Assembly: GCA_030849075.1 (NCBI GenBank)
Contig: JASAOO010003500.1
Location: 1 to 64,000 of the forward strand
Source: Zelonia costaricensis
Taxonomy: Eukaryota > Euglenozoa > Kinetoplastea > Trypanosomatida > Trypanosomatidae
Direction of reading: 5' to 3'
Length of the DNA: 64,000 bases
Shown here: positions 17,301 through 28,600 of the stretch, piece after piece
How positions within the stretch are numbered: the first letter of the stretch is position 1
Layout: each line of letters begins with the position of its first letter
Notes under the pieces: generated by a model
Told to the model about the DNA's origin: nothing
What the model saw: the letters and a program-made list of their open reading frames with translations, nothing else
Database searches by the model: none
Made by a program: the position numbers and the translations under genes

Positions 17301-20300
17301 TCAGCTCCCGCGGGGGATGGGGGCGAGGTACGTGGCCAGTGTCTGCACTGCCTGCGCCGCCACCCCCATCGTGTACTCGGACGCGGAGGCCTGGAAGAGA
17401 AATGCGTTGCCCTCGCAGCACACGGCGACGGCGACGCGCAGCGGGTCGTTCAGCTCCGCCTGCGAGCGCTGCGAGCCGTCGCCGCGGGCGGCGTAGAAGG
17501 GCGCGCCATCCTCCGCCCCGGTACCGTCCGCCGCACCGGCGCTACCGGGAAACCCCGCGCCGACCTTCCGCAGAGCCGCGGCCGTGACGGGTGCCGACGT
17601 GCGGCCTGCCGTGGGCGGTGCGGCGGGTGGGGATGCGGACGGCTGCTGTGGGCCCCAGAGGTAGCTGGCGGGTGGGGGCGGCGGGGGGAAGTACTGGGCG
17701 AACGGGTTCAGCTGGCCCACCTCCTCCTCCAGCAGCGCCTCCCGCGCCCCCAGCCAGTCGGACGTCACCTGCGAGCTGCCACCACCTCCACCGCCCACCC
17801 CCGTGCCCGTCTCGTCCCAGCCGTTGCTGACGGCAAACACCGCCGAGGGCACGGCGCTGCTGCTGCCGCCGCCGCCGCCGCCGCCGTCCCCGGCGTACCA
17901 CAGCGGCCTGAAGGCGACGCGAAGCGCCGGCATCGCGTTCATGGTGGTGCGCTCGTGCGACAGCACCTGCACCCCGCCCGGGAACTGAGCGAGGTAGTAG
18001 CGCACCATGTACTGCAGCTGGCGGAAGGCGGACCGCTGCCGCGTGCCGCGCCGTTCGCCGACGGGGCGCGGCGGCAGCGCCTGCGACGGGGTCGGGGGAC
18101 GCCCATCGGCGCCAGCCAACGCCGCCGCAGCGCCGCCGCCGCCCTCCGTGGAGGTCGTGGAGGTGAAGAGGGGGAAGACGCGCACCGTCACGGCGACCTT
18201 CTCCACGCCGTACGTGGCCTGGACCACGCACAGCGGGTCCGCTAGCATCGGCTCCTCTGCCGTCGCCAGCCCAGTGGGCGGCAGCGAGAGGCGGAAGGGC
18301 AGCACGTCGTGGCGGGTGTTGCAGTACAGCACCGACACGCTCTGGCCGTGGTGGTTGCCCAGCGACACGGAGTTCATGACGGAGGCGCAGAAGGAGACGA
18401 AGTCCGTCGACGTGTGGCGCTGCGCCGAGGCAATAAAGTGGAAGCTCACACACGCCGTTCCCACGGGCACGTAGAAGGCGCTCCAGTACGCCTTCACCGT
18501 CCCGGCCGATGCGTCACCGTGCACTGACGCCCCCGCAGTGCTGCCCGACCGCGCAGCCGCAGCCGCAGCAGCCGCAGCCGCAGCAGCGTTAGTCCCATCG
18601 AGCGCGTCGGGCACCAGCGTCAGGTACGAGCTGTTGACATCCACGCGCACCTCGCGGCAGAGCGAGAAGGCCGTCACGTGGGCGACGGCGTCGCTGTCCT
18701 CCTCGCGCAGGTCGTCGACAGGACAGAAGTTTCCGCCGAGTGCGATGGAGAGCGGGTAGGGCTCCACCAGGAGCGCCTGCCGCGGCGGGGGAGGGCCGGT
18801 GCTGGGCGACGCGAACGCCACGTGGACGTCGCTCGCCCCGGTGCCACCGCCGCTGCTGCTGCTGCTGAGCACGATGCCCAGCTGCCGCACCGCCTTGCTG
18901 ATGCGCTGCTCGAGGTACGGCCGCCACGCGTGCGGCACGCCACCACCACCACCAGCACCACCGGGTGCGGCACGGCCCGCATCGCCACCCCCGGCGCCGC
19001 TGAACACGCCGCTCCCGCTGGCGGCCGGGTGCGGCAGCATGTCCGCCGGCTCGTACGAGGTGATCAGACCCACGCGGCGCCCACCACGGCTCATCGCCGT
19101 TGCGTACGGCACCATCCACGCGGCGTCGTCGTCTCGGCCGTGCGGGTAGGCGGAGAAGGTGGACAAGCGGACCTGCGGTGTGTACGGCGCCGCCGCCTCT
19201 GCCGCTCCAGACGCACCTCGTGGGTACGCGGGGGGCAGCCCGGGCGACGTTGACGCGGCAGCGGAGGCGGCGTAGTTCGCGTAGCCGCCCATGCTACTCG
19301 TGGCCCCCGACGCGCCAGGCACCATCACCGCCGCCCCTCCCGCAGTCGCGTTCGACGTGAAGAGGCGGTCCTCCACGCCGTCGCTCTCCGCGAGTCCCTC
19401 GTGGACGAGGAAGTCGAGCGGAAGGTGGAAGCCGAGCCCGAGCCGCGGCTCCGACACAAGCAGGTACGACGGCGACGGCGACGGCGCGGCGAAGGTGAGC
19501 AGGCGCACTAGGTCGTACACGGCGGTGGGCATCACGCTGCGTACCCGCACCGGCGCCACGTACTGGACCGTCACGGCGAGCCGCTCGTACGTGGCAAAGA
19601 TGGAGAAGACGTAGTTCATGGCCTGGTCCTCGTCCACGTAGCAGTACTCCGCCGTGGGGTAGTCCTTGCTGCCAATGCGGGTCGTCGTCTGGGCAATGAT
19701 CTTGGCGCAGTCGGCGATGCGGCTGATGCTCGCCGCGCTGTATGTGTTGGCGGGCTGCGGCTCGTAGAGCTCCTCGACGGTGACGGCCATGCGGTGTGCG
19801 GCCTCACGCACGGTGCGGAAGGTGAGGAGGATCAGCGGGGCCTGCCGCTCCTCCTGCTTCAGCTCGAAGAAGGCAGGGGAGAAGGGCAGCTGGATGCCGA
19901 GCTGCGCGTCATACCACTCCATCAACTTCGCGTTGTGCCGCTTGACGTGCAGGGAGGCACGCACGGTGAAGTAGTTGCGCGGCGGCAGCTGCGGACGCGG
20001 CGGCGGTGACGATGAGGCCGGTGTCCCCGCAGCGTCGCTGCTGCCCTGGCCTGGCGCAGTGGAAGCGTTCGCGCCGTCACCCGCAGTCGACACACCCGAG
20101 CCGCCCGCAGTGCCGGCGGCAGCAGCGCCGGTGACGTCCTTGCGAGATGCGCTGCCGCTGCGCGCACCGTACTTGATGCGCGGACCGTCCACCTCGTCGC
20201 CGTCCAGCACCGCGGCAGCAGCAGCGCGCTTCGCCAGCCAGCGGCGCACGCTGACGTACGTGGCGATGCTGAGCGTGACGGCGGCGCACAGGGACACCTT

Positions 20301-20378
20301 ACCCAGCGAGCCGGGCAGCGCCTCCAGCCGCGACAGGGCCTTCGGGTCGACTGCCGTCATGGCAGCTCCGTCCGACAT
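17301..20378 (-). CDS. large conserved protein with N-terminal membrane anchor, unknown function
   Basis: A 1025-residue protein starting MSDGAAMTAVDPK. One hydrophobic segment (VSLCAAVTLSIATYVSVRRW, about 27-46) followed by basic residues suggests a single signal anchor; there is no cleavable signal. After a disordered stretch there is a well-ordered region beginning NYFTVRASLHVKRHNAKLMEWYD, which continues through IADCAKIIAQTTTRIGSKDY and VMPTAVYDLVRLLTF. Similar strand/helix alternation recurs further on (YPLSIALGGNFCPVDDL; VGTACVSFHFIASAQRHTS; LRVAVAVCCEGNAFLFQASA), interrupted by glycine/serine/alanine runs including an Ala12 stretch. This may be a set of repeated domains of one fold, but I do not recognise it. 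The ATG at 20378 is the first Met adjoining ordered sequence. The frame upstream is low-complexity leader. Confidence 0.8.
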   Translation of the reverse strand: MSDGAAMTAVDPKALSRLEALPGSLGKVSLCAAVTLSIATYVSVRRWLAKRAAAAAVLDGDEVDGPRIKYGARSGSASRKDVTGAAAAGTAGGSGVSTAGDGANASTAPGQGSSDAAGTPASSSPPPRPQLPPRNYFTVRASLHVKRHNAKLMEWYDAQLGIQLPFSPAFFELKQEERQAPLILLTFRTVREAAHRMAVTVEELYEPQPANTYSAASISRIADCAKIIAQTTTRIGSKDYPTAEYCYVDEDQAMNYVFSIFATYERLAVTVQYVAPVRVRSVMPTAVYDLVRLLTFAAPSPSPSYLLVSEPRLGLGFHLPLDFLVHEGLAESDGVEDRLFTSNATAGGAAVMVPGASGATSSMGGYANYAASAAASTSPGLPPAYPRGASGAAEAAAPYTPQVRLSTFSAYPHGRDDDAAWMVPYATAMSRGGRRVGLITSYEPADMLPHPAASGSGVFSGAGGGDAGRAAPGGAGGGGGVPHAWRPYLEQRISKAVRQLGIVLSSSSSGGGTGASDVHVAFASPSTGPPPPRQALLVEPYPLSIALGGNFCPVDDLREEDSDAVAHVTAFSLCREVRVDVNSSYLTLVPDALDGTNAAAAAAAAAAAARSGSTAGASVHGDASAGTVKAYWSAFYVPVGTACVSFHFIASAQRHTSTDFVSFCASVMNSVSLGNHHGQSVSVLYCNTRHDVLPFRLSLPPTGLATAEEPMLADPLCVVQATYGVEKVAVTVRVFPLFTSTTSTEGGGGAAAALAGADGRPPTPSQALPPRPVGERRGTRQRSAFRQLQYMVRYYLAQFPGGVQVLSHERTTMNAMPALRVAFRPLWYAGDGGGGGGGSSSAVPSAVFAVSNGWDETGTGVGGGGGGSSQVTSDWLGAREALLEEEVGQLNPFAQYFPPPPPPASYLWGPQQPSASPPAAPPTAGRTSAPVTAAALRKVGAGFPGSAGAADGTGAEDGAPFYAARGDGSQRSQAELNDPLRVAVAVCCEGNAFLFQASASEYTMGVAAQAVQTLATYLAPIPRGS

Positions 20379-22398
20379 CGCGCCCCTTCTGCAACACCGA
20401 TCGCTTGTACACGCTGGAGATGCGCACACGAGATTAGCACCCCCAACACGGGACACACAGACACACACACGAACACGAACGCAGCACTCGAGTTGGCACA
20501 CAGGGTGTGGGGGGGGGAGAAGAGAAACCAAGACGTGGAGGCAACGTAGAAAAACGGAAAGAGGGATGACAAAGCAGGCGATGTGCGAGCGCGTCACCGC
20601 GCACTGATACGCGCAGGTGGGCGGCGATCGGCGAGCTGGACACGGCGCGCAGCGCTGAAGGAGGAGAAGTGATGGAGGCGGCGTCGTGCGACGGTGGTGG
20701 GGGTGGCGTGGGGGGGGGGGGGAGTGATGAGATGAGGAGAGAAGGAAGAAGCGGGGAGGCGGCAGTGATGGCGTAGGCAGCCGTGCAAGAGGCACAGGGA
20801 CGGACAGGAGGACGAGGGAGGGGGGCAAGTCAGTGCATCGAGAGAGCGCAACAAAGGAAGGCCTGAAGCCGAGCCCACGCAACCACGTGCTCGCCTACTT
20901 CGACTGCTTTCTTTTTTGGGGGGTGGTGTACGCCGCTGTCTGCCTGTGCCTGTGTCTGCGTCTGTGTGATGGTGTGTCTGCGCCTGCACACACGAGGAAG
21001 ACGATCGGCGTGTTCTGCGCACGCCGCTGAGCAACTCAAAAATGGGAGGAGGGGAAAGAGAAAGTTGAGCCGGCGCGGCACCGCCCCCAAACCCGCACGC
21101 GCACCGAAGAGGAGAGTAGAGGAGATCACGGAAAGCACCGCAGGCGGACACGCACAACCTCGCACTCACGTAATCGTAGGCGCCCACACACACACACAAG
21201 CTACCACGTAAATGGGGAAACCAGAGACGGCAACGAGGAAGGGGGGAAGCAAGGGATGACGTAACGAGGTGAGAAAGAGTACGCTGCGCCAGGCCGGCCC
21301 AAGCAGCACTCCGCCACCACCGGATGTTGTGACGGCACACGCGTCAACGGCAACTCCGACAGGGCAGTGGAGAGAAGGTGTCTGCGTGTCTGACGCGGCC
21401 CTGCAGCGGAGTTCAACGTGTAAAGTCCAGAGTGGCGGTGCGTTTGTCTGCGTGGTCCCTCGTTGCGTCTGGATGACACAAGGAAGGAGGAAATGAAGAA
21501 GGCGAGGAGGATGATGACGTGTTGATGCGCACAAGGGCGAAAACCTGCGCAAGGGGGTTGGCGTCAAGACGGAGGACAAGGGAAGGGCAGGATTCCCCAC
21601 GTAGCGGGAACAGCAGATGAAGTCGTTGGCGTGCTTGAGAGAGCGTGCGTGCGCAGCTTGCGTGGGCGATGCAGACTGGAGAGGTACGTCTGTGTGAGTG
21701 TGTGTGTGTGTGTGTGTGTACACAGAGATGTGTACGAGGTAGGGGTGGGGGGTGTGGTTCTGACAGAAGAAAAGGTGAGGAGGACTTGCACACTTGCACC
21801 CACACAACACGCAAGAGGCACTGCAAGCGGAAGGAGGTGTGTGAGGTGACGAGGTGAGGGAGGCGGGTGGGGAGGGGAAGAGGGCAGGTGGAGGCGGCAG
21901 CGAGGAAACATGAAAGCAGATAGCACATTGTCCATTCACTTAATACGAGACAATGACTCCATCAACACACGAGCGTTGTTGGGTGTGGTTCACGTCGACG
22001 TGGTGCACGCCGCGAACACCGCGAGATCCGGGAGAGCAAGACAGGGCGCCGAAGCGGAACGCAGACAACGCTCCCCCCCCCCAAACCCCGTCTTCCTCTC
22101 GCTAGCTCGGGTCCCCCCCCCCCCCTCCAGCCCCGCTCGTACTGCTGCTTGCGCGTCCCTCCGCCTCTGTCCGCATCCGCACTTCGATCACACTATTCTT
22201 CCTCTTTCCCGGTGGCAGAGCTCTGCCACGCAAACGCAACACACGCCACGGACTTCCCCCGTGTCGCACCGCACTGAAGCCCCTACCCCCCCCCTTCCCC
22301 ACTCCCGACCTTTCGCACAAGTAGGCCGTAGCATCCGCTGCACCACCTCGTGGTCACTGGCTGGTGCGATACTTGGGAGGGAGGAAGAGGGGCGGAGC

Positions 22399-22403
<5 letters not shown>

Positions 22404-22429
<26 letters not shown>
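22404..22429. repeat. (CA)13 dinucleotide repeat
   Basis: A perfect repeat in the long spacer downstream of the LZTFL1-like gene. Confidence 0.95.
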
Positions 22430-22921
22430 GAGAGGAGACACGCACGCAGACGTCTCCGTGAACGGACACACAAGCAATAGAGTCTCACCAGGTCGCACAG
22501 GCACAGGCACCTGCGACGCGAGTAGCGGCAACAGCATATGTGAACGCGCAAGCAAGAGAACGTCCCCAAGGATAGGGGGCAGGGACGTCATGAGAAGAAG
22601 GGTAAGGGGGTGGGTAAGGAAGCGAATAGCGGTGACGAGTCGACGGCGGGAGCACAGCGGGCACGAAGGGAGGGGCGCGTGAGGGTGGAGGGGGTGGCGC
22701 GAGAGGCTTCAAGAGACGGCCGACGGGAAGCACCTGCAAGGCAGCAGGGAGAGCGTGACGACGCCGCCCCTGCCCACAAACAACCGGAAGCATCGCCGTG
22801 TTCTGTTCGGCTGGCTGGCGTACCGTAGCAGCCGTCGCTGTAGCCCCCCGCCCCCACCGCCCCGCTCATCGCAACCCGTGTCCCACCTCCCCCTTCTGTG
22901 AACGCACAACGATAGAGACAG

Positions 22922-22945
22922 ACACACACACACACACACACACAC
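22922..22945. repeat. (AC)12 dinucleotide repeat
   Basis: A perfect repeat about 90 nt downstream of the LZTFL1-like stop codon in transcript orientation. Confidence 0.95.
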
Positions 22946-23031
22946 CTTCAGGCCCCTCCGCAGCGAATCGCCCGCGAAGCCACCTCACCCCTCCCCCCTT
23001 CAACACGTGCACACGCGGGCGCAGACACCCC

Positions 23032-23868
23032 TCAGTCATCCTCAGCAGCGATGTCATCAGTGCGATGCCCAAAGGACGGGTCGTACGCGGCGAGTCGCTG
23101 CCGCAGCGCCTTCATCTGCTCGTTGCGCTGTGCCAGCAGCTGCTTCACCTGCTGATACTGCGTCGATTGATTCAGCCGCGTCGCGAGTTCGCGCTTCGCC
23201 TCCGCCACCTCCGCCCGCAGCCTCTCCACTGCCGCCGTGAGCGACGGGTCCTGGCCTTGGCAGCGCCGCGCCAGCTCCGCCGCGATGCGCTCCTTATCGT
23301 TCATCGCGTCCTGCATCGAGAGGAGGTTTGCGGTGTCGGACGAGCGGCCGCTCATCACCTGCGTGTACGCGTCCGTCACCTGCTGCAGCTTCGACTGCAG
23401 CCGGCGCACTTCCGCGTTAGCCTCGGCGAGCTGCCGCGCCGCCTCACCACCAGCCTCGGCCAGCGTCAGCGGCACGAGCCGCCCCGTTGGGCCGCTCATC
23501 AGCTGTCGCCCGTGCTCGCCCATCGCGTTCACGCCACCCGCGCTGTTCAGCACCGTCGCGGCATCGATGCTGAGCACGAGGCGCTGGCGGTCCGCCTCCC
23601 GCAGCACTGCGCGCATGAGCTCCGCCGAGGCCGCCGTCGTGCCCTCCATCTGCGTGTCCACGAGGCCGAGGAGGAGGGCGAGCTGACCGTTCAGCATCTG
23701 CGCCAACTCGGCCTTGGCGTACGACTCGCGCCAGAGGTTGCCGGACTGGTACGCGCCGGCCTCGACCGTCAGGTCACGCTTAAACTTATCGAGCGACAGC
23801 CTCGACCAGCGAAAGAAGCCGTCAATGACGTTGCGCGACTCCGAGGTCAGACCAGAAAGCGGGTCCAT
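23032..23868 (-). CDS. LZTFL1: LZTFL1/BBS17-like protein
   Basis: A 278-residue protein close in length to animal LZTFL1 (about 299), a coiled-coil regulator of BBSome traffic through cilia. The N-terminal third is helical, with the VIDGFFRWSRLSLDKFKRDL phrase matching the family's opening (short N-terminus, then F.RWSR/F.R.K.), and ELAQMLNGQLALLLGLVDTQ matching EVSEVLNGLQ. Residues about 150-275 form a coiled coil. The end, YQQVKQLLAQRNEQMKALRQRLAAYDP, is the most diagnostic piece and parallels the LZTFL1 C-terminus (YRNMKEIL..KN.QIK.LRKRLA.YEP). Trans-splice signals sit directly upstream of the ATG. In trypanosomatids this would act at the flagellum or flagellar pocket. Confidence 0.85.
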   Translation of the reverse strand: MDPLSGLTSESRNVIDGFFRWSRLSLDKFKRDLTVEAGAYQSGNLWRESYAKAELAQMLNGQLALLLGLVDTQMEGTTAASAELMRAVLREADRQRLVLSIDAATVLNSAGGVNAMGEHGRQLMSGPTGRLVPLTLAEAGGEAARQLAEANAEVRRLQSKLQQVTDAYTQVMSGRSSDTANLLSMQDAMNDKERIAAELARRCQGQDPSLTAAVERLRAEVAEAKRELATRLNQSTQYQQVKQLLAQRNEQMKALRQRLAAYDPSFGHRTDDIAAEDD

Positions 23869-23885
23869 GGCGTGTGTGCGCGTGT

Positions 23886-23911
23886 CTGCAGGTGGTGGGA
23901 AGAAAAGAAAA
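23886..23911 (-). promoter_or_regulatory. candidate spliced-leader acceptor for the LZTFL1-like gene
   Basis: On the minus strand, TTTTCTTTTCTTCCCACCAC is followed by CTGCAG, with the AG at plus 23886-23887, 18 nt before the ATG at 23868. The tract and AG are well formed, and their position supports the start chosen for the gene. Confidence 0.65.
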
Positions 23912-24916
23912 TCGGCAGCACAGACGCTGGGGGGAGGTGTGCCGCAGCGCAGGAGGACCACTCGAGGGAGCTCTGAGGAAAGCTGACACGGGCGGCTTCC
24001 AGTGAGTAATGATACGACGACGTACACGGAGCGTCGATGGCTGGTGACGATCTCGCGGACGGCAGTGAAGCGCACTTCCACTTGAGCCCGTTCAACACCG
24101 TCTTCGTCTTGGTTTTTATGTAAAAAGCGGATCTCCTGTTGGGGGGAGGCGAGTTTATGGGGCTGCGCAGACAAGCGGGGAGGTGATGCGGTGTGGGTGC
24201 TGGTACTGTCAAGCGTCTCCCAAGCGAATGTGAGACCGGGTGTGCAAGGCTCTGCACAGACAGGGGGCGGAGGGGCGAGTGACCGAACAACACGCGCGCC
24301 GGTTTCGTGCGTGCCAGGGAGAGAGAGAGAGAGAGAGTGGCGGGGAGAGAGAGAACTGTGCAGGGATGAGGCAGTGCTCGCACGCTCGGGTGTAGTGTGC
24401 TGCGTTGCGTCGCCGCCACCGCAGAGCTGCGTGGACGGTGCGAGCTTTCCACGTGCAAAAAAGCAAAGGAAAGCGAACACTGGTGTGCCGCCATCGGCAC
24501 ATGCAGGAGGGGCCCCCCTCCGCCCCCATCGCCTGCTGCCTCGCACGGAGGCTCACGCTACAGTCTTGGCCCCCCCCCCTCCCCCCCCCGCCCCCTCCAC
24601 GGGAGGGGGAGGTGAAGACGGCGGCAACGCGCACACACAAACACGCATGTGTGTCTGTGTAGGAAATGCACACACGCCAGTCGCGACGGTGACGCGCCGC
24701 ACGAGCACTGAAGGGAAGGTGGTGTGTGTGGTAGGGGAGAGGAGGAGTGGGCCCAGGGTAGACCCCACCCTCCTCCTCGCTCACCACCCTCCCTCCCCAG
24801 CCTCGATGCACTGCCGTCATCCCCGGCACCTCTGTCCACGTGCACGTTCACCTCCGAGAACGTCCTCGTCTTCGTTTCACGGTTTCCTGCTTTTTACTTC
24901 GCCAACGGTTTACAAA

Positions 24917-24962
24917 CACAGACACACACACAGACACACAGACACACACACAGACACAGACA
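24917..24962. repeat. imperfect CAGACACA tandem repeat
   Basis: ACACAGACACACACACAGAC-type units repeat across about 46 nt, a CA repeat interrupted by regular AG steps. Confidence 0.8.
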
Positions 24963-25607
24963 AGGTCCTCGATGACGTGCGCGCACACGGACGCCGACAC
25001 GCTTCATCGGTCAACAAGTACAACGGAACACCAAGACAAGATCGAACAGCCGCGGCGTCACAATTCCTTTTCGTATATCAGAGGAGCAACGCTCACGGAA
25101 AGCGCGTCCGCTACCCGCGGCGATCGATGCACGGAAGACGTGGAGGTGGTGGGCGGATACAAGATTAGCAGCAGGGTGCACACATGACGCACACACGCGC
25201 CGCGCCTCCCCGCCGCATCTGCCCTCCATCGCACCCATTTTCCACGCTGGAGAAAGTACAGGCCCCCACCAGCACAGACACGCATCGCCACGCGGCGCAT
25301 GCACACTACACGAACAACACGACAGGAGCGGAAAAAACAAAACTCTCCAACACCCGAGACTACCGCAGCGATGGCGACTCACACACACACACACATCGGC
25401 CCTCCGCACTGACGACGTCCCACGTGACACTGTAGTGGGAGCCGGTGCCGAACGCAAACAGGAGGAAGTTAGGGGAAACACACACATACACACACACACG
25501 CACGCACGCTCTCCAACACGCGCACAGACCTCGGCGCCACAATGCAGACATGATCAGAACGGCCGTGCACACACACGCATGCAGGCACACAGGCACACAG
25601 AGCCGCC

Positions 25608-28600
25608 TTACATGGGGTTCGCCTTCTCCTCCAGGTCGAGTTCGGCGATGGCCTTGCTCACGGCATCGGCGGTGAAGGTGTCGAGCCAGTTGCGGAACAC
25701 CGAGCCGGTGTTGGTGTACTTAATCTTGAGCCGCCCACTGATGAAGTCGTCGGGAATCACCTGTACATCGCGCGACTTGCGCCGCGGTGCCGCGGTCGGC
25801 GAGGTGACCTTCGCCTCAGCGCCACGTGCGGCCGCAGCCGGCGCGGGGGCCGGAGCAGACACCGGGGCGGGGGCGGTGGCGGTGGCGGGGGGGTGTTGCG
25901 CGGACTTGGGGACCGGAATAGTGACGTTGCTGGTCGCCGGCGCCGCGGCAGCAGCAGCAGCGGTAGCAGCGGCAGTTGTGGCCGGCGCACTTGTCGTTGC
26001 CGGCGCCGTCGCGGAGGTCGAGGCGGATGTGATGGTGACGGGCGAGTGCAGCGCGGCGGCGTTGGGCAGGTGCCGTGCGAGGTCTTGCAGGCTGATGCCG
26101 CTGCTCCCCGGCGCCGCCGTGATCTTGAGGCTGGCGGGGCTGGAGTGCGTGTCGCGGGCGAAGGGTGCGGGTGTGGTCGGGTTGGAGGAAAGGTGCGCCG
26201 TCGCCGACGCCGGCGTCACGCGCTTGCTGGTGCTCGTCGTCGAGGACGAGGCGGCGGCGGTGACTGACGCCGGCTCCGTCGGCACCGAGCTGCGGGGGCG
26301 TGGCACCAGACTGGCAAGTCCGGCCGGCACCCCCGTCGCCACGGCAGCAGCACTCGCGGTCGCCGCACTGTGCGCGGCGGTGGGCGGCAGCGATGGCGGC
26401 GACGCGGTGGGCCGTGCGGTGGGGTCGACGTGGATGCCGTTGGCCTGCAGGAGGAACTGCAGCTCGCGCAGCTTCGCCGATCCGCTCGTGACGGCGGCAG
26501 CAGCGGCCTTCGTGTCCGCCGGAGACTGCGGTGCCGGCTGCTGCGCCGGCTGCCCGACCGCCTCCGCAGCCCCTGACGGCGACCCCGCCGCCTGCCCGTC
26601 CGAGGACTTGAGCACGAGCAGCGCCGACAGCTTCGTGATCGCCGCGCGGGTGTCCGTGAGCCGCCCGTCCAGCCGCGTGCCGCCCGTGAAAGGGATGTCG
26701 TAGACCACCTCGGCCTCCCGCCCACTGGCCAGCAGCCGCACAATCGTGCCGTGCGTGCCGAAGGGCACCGTGCCGGTCGCGCGGCAGTTGACGACACGCG
26801 AGCCGAGGTAGAAGGTCTGCTCCTGCGGCAGCGGCAGCGGGACGAGGTGGCCGCCGGAGCTGCGTGTTACCGGGAAGTACAGCTGGTTCCGACTGACCTG
26901 GCGGAGGGACAGCTCCTTGAAGCTGCGGCCCTGCTGCTCCTGCAGCGAGGTCTCGAGCTGCTTCAGCAGCGCCTGCGGGAACGCCTCCTCGGTCGCGGTG
27001 ATCATCGGTGTCTCGCGCAGCCCCGTCTCCAGGAGGAACTCCTCGATCTCCGTGAGCACCTCGTCGGCCTCCTTGTCACGCCACTTGCCTGTGAGGAACT
27101 GCTGCGGCTCGACGCTGTTGGCGTTGACGCCGCCGGTCTCTATGTACTGGATGAGGGGGCGGAAGCGCTTCACGTAGTCGCGAATCAGGTCTTGCGCGTC
27201 GCGCGAGAAGTACCACGTCCCGCTGCCGCCGCGGTTGTTGCTCGCGGTGCCGTTGAAGTCGCCCTTCTCGGCCTTCTCGAGGTGGTAGCCGATGTCCTCG
27301 GAGTCCTTCTCCATGCGGGCAAAGATGTCCTTGTTGCCCATGTACCACGGGTTCAGGCTGTGCTGCACGAGCTTGGCGTACCCGACCTTGGCGAGGCAGC
27401 GGCCCGTGAACTTGAGGCACAGCCCCAGCTCCCGCGAGCCGAACTGCGCGGAGGTGACCAGCGAGCTGCAGATGCTCGTGAGGGTGCGTGGCAGGATGTC
27501 GAGGCTGACGGCCACCTGCGGCAGCGCCGTCCAGTTGCGCTGCGCCGCGAACTGCAGCAGCTCGGTCGGTAGTCGCAGTGGCTCCTGGAACACCTTGAGC
27601 CGCACGGTGAGGGTATCGCCCTGCTGCGTCGTCGTGTCGTGCTGGCCCGCCGTCACGACCGTGCCGCAGCTGCCGTACACGTCGAGCTGCGACTTCTTCG
27701 ACTTGGGCTGCGGCCCGATGTAGGCGCAGCGGGCCCCGAAGGCGGTGTCGTGCTCGCTGCGGTCCCGCTCCTCGTAGCGGCTGTCCAACTTCATGTCGAT
27801 GCCCTCCAGCGTGCACAGCAGCTGGCTGGGGTAGCAGGTCCACGTCGTGGAGAAATGGCGCTCGATGTGGCCGCGCCGCGTCACCTGCATGCCGTTGAAG
27901 CGATGCACGTAGATGAGCACGTCCACCTGCTCCACGGCGATGCCGAGCTGCGACTTCATGAAGCGGGCGTGCGTGTCAGCCTCCTTAACAAACGCGGCGG
28001 ACTCGTCGCGGTTGTTCTTGTGCTCCTCGGTGCCGCTGAAGACGCCCTCCTTGCTGTACGTCGCCGTGATGGACTTGTGCACGTCCTTGATGGACGCTAC
28101 GCGGGCACGCTTGTAGTGCGGGAAGCCGACGAGCACCTCCTTGCCCACCAGCGTCGCGACGTCCTCTACCGACTTCGCCTTGAGGCTGTCGTAGAGCTGC
28201 AGCAGGAGGCTGTCGTTCTTCGTTGGGCGCCCAAAGACCGAGACGATGCCTGACTCGAAGGTCGGCTTGATCAAGTTGCGCTTCGACTGCAGGGTGCTGA
28301 AGCCCTCCAGCTGCCGCGTGCCCACGTACACGCCGTTGCACAGCTGCGGCACGAACTTGTCAATGTGCGGGAAGGCGTACGTCTCGCGCTTCACCAGGAC
28401 GTTGCGCAGCGCGCCGAACATGTCGTCCGGCAGGTCGTACGGGGGCATGAGGCTGTCGTAGCGGAACCGCAGCGGCGGCCCATTCACGTTGTTCGCCGCG
28501 TCCTCGGGGTCGACATTGCGCTGCACCGACTCGTACGCAGCCACGAGCGTCCGCTCATCGATGAAGGGGATCAGCACGATGCCCTCCCACGGCGCGCGCG

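Larger units (their letters stand above)
20379..23031. other. 2.7 kb gene-free stretch
   Basis: No gene is seen on either strand. Frames here are repetitive or lack plausible composition. It contains purine-rich blocks on the plus strand, but 22070-22220 is the opposite, pyrimidine-rich on the plus strand and ending in CCGGTGGCAG. It also holds (GT)n near 21698-21719, (CA)13 at 22404-22429 and (AC)12 at 22922-22945. It is the 3' UTR of the LZTFL1-like gene plus the leader of the 1025-aa gene. Confidence 0.6.
23869..25607. other. 1.7 kb intergenic spacer
   Basis: No gene is seen. It contains the LZTFL1 acceptor site, a GA run at about 24318-24337, C-runs near 24570-24598, the CAGACACA repeat block at 24917-24962, and CA runs at 25379-25395 and about 25481-25500. 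It is the 3' UTR of XRNA and the LZTFL1-like leader. Confidence 0.6.
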
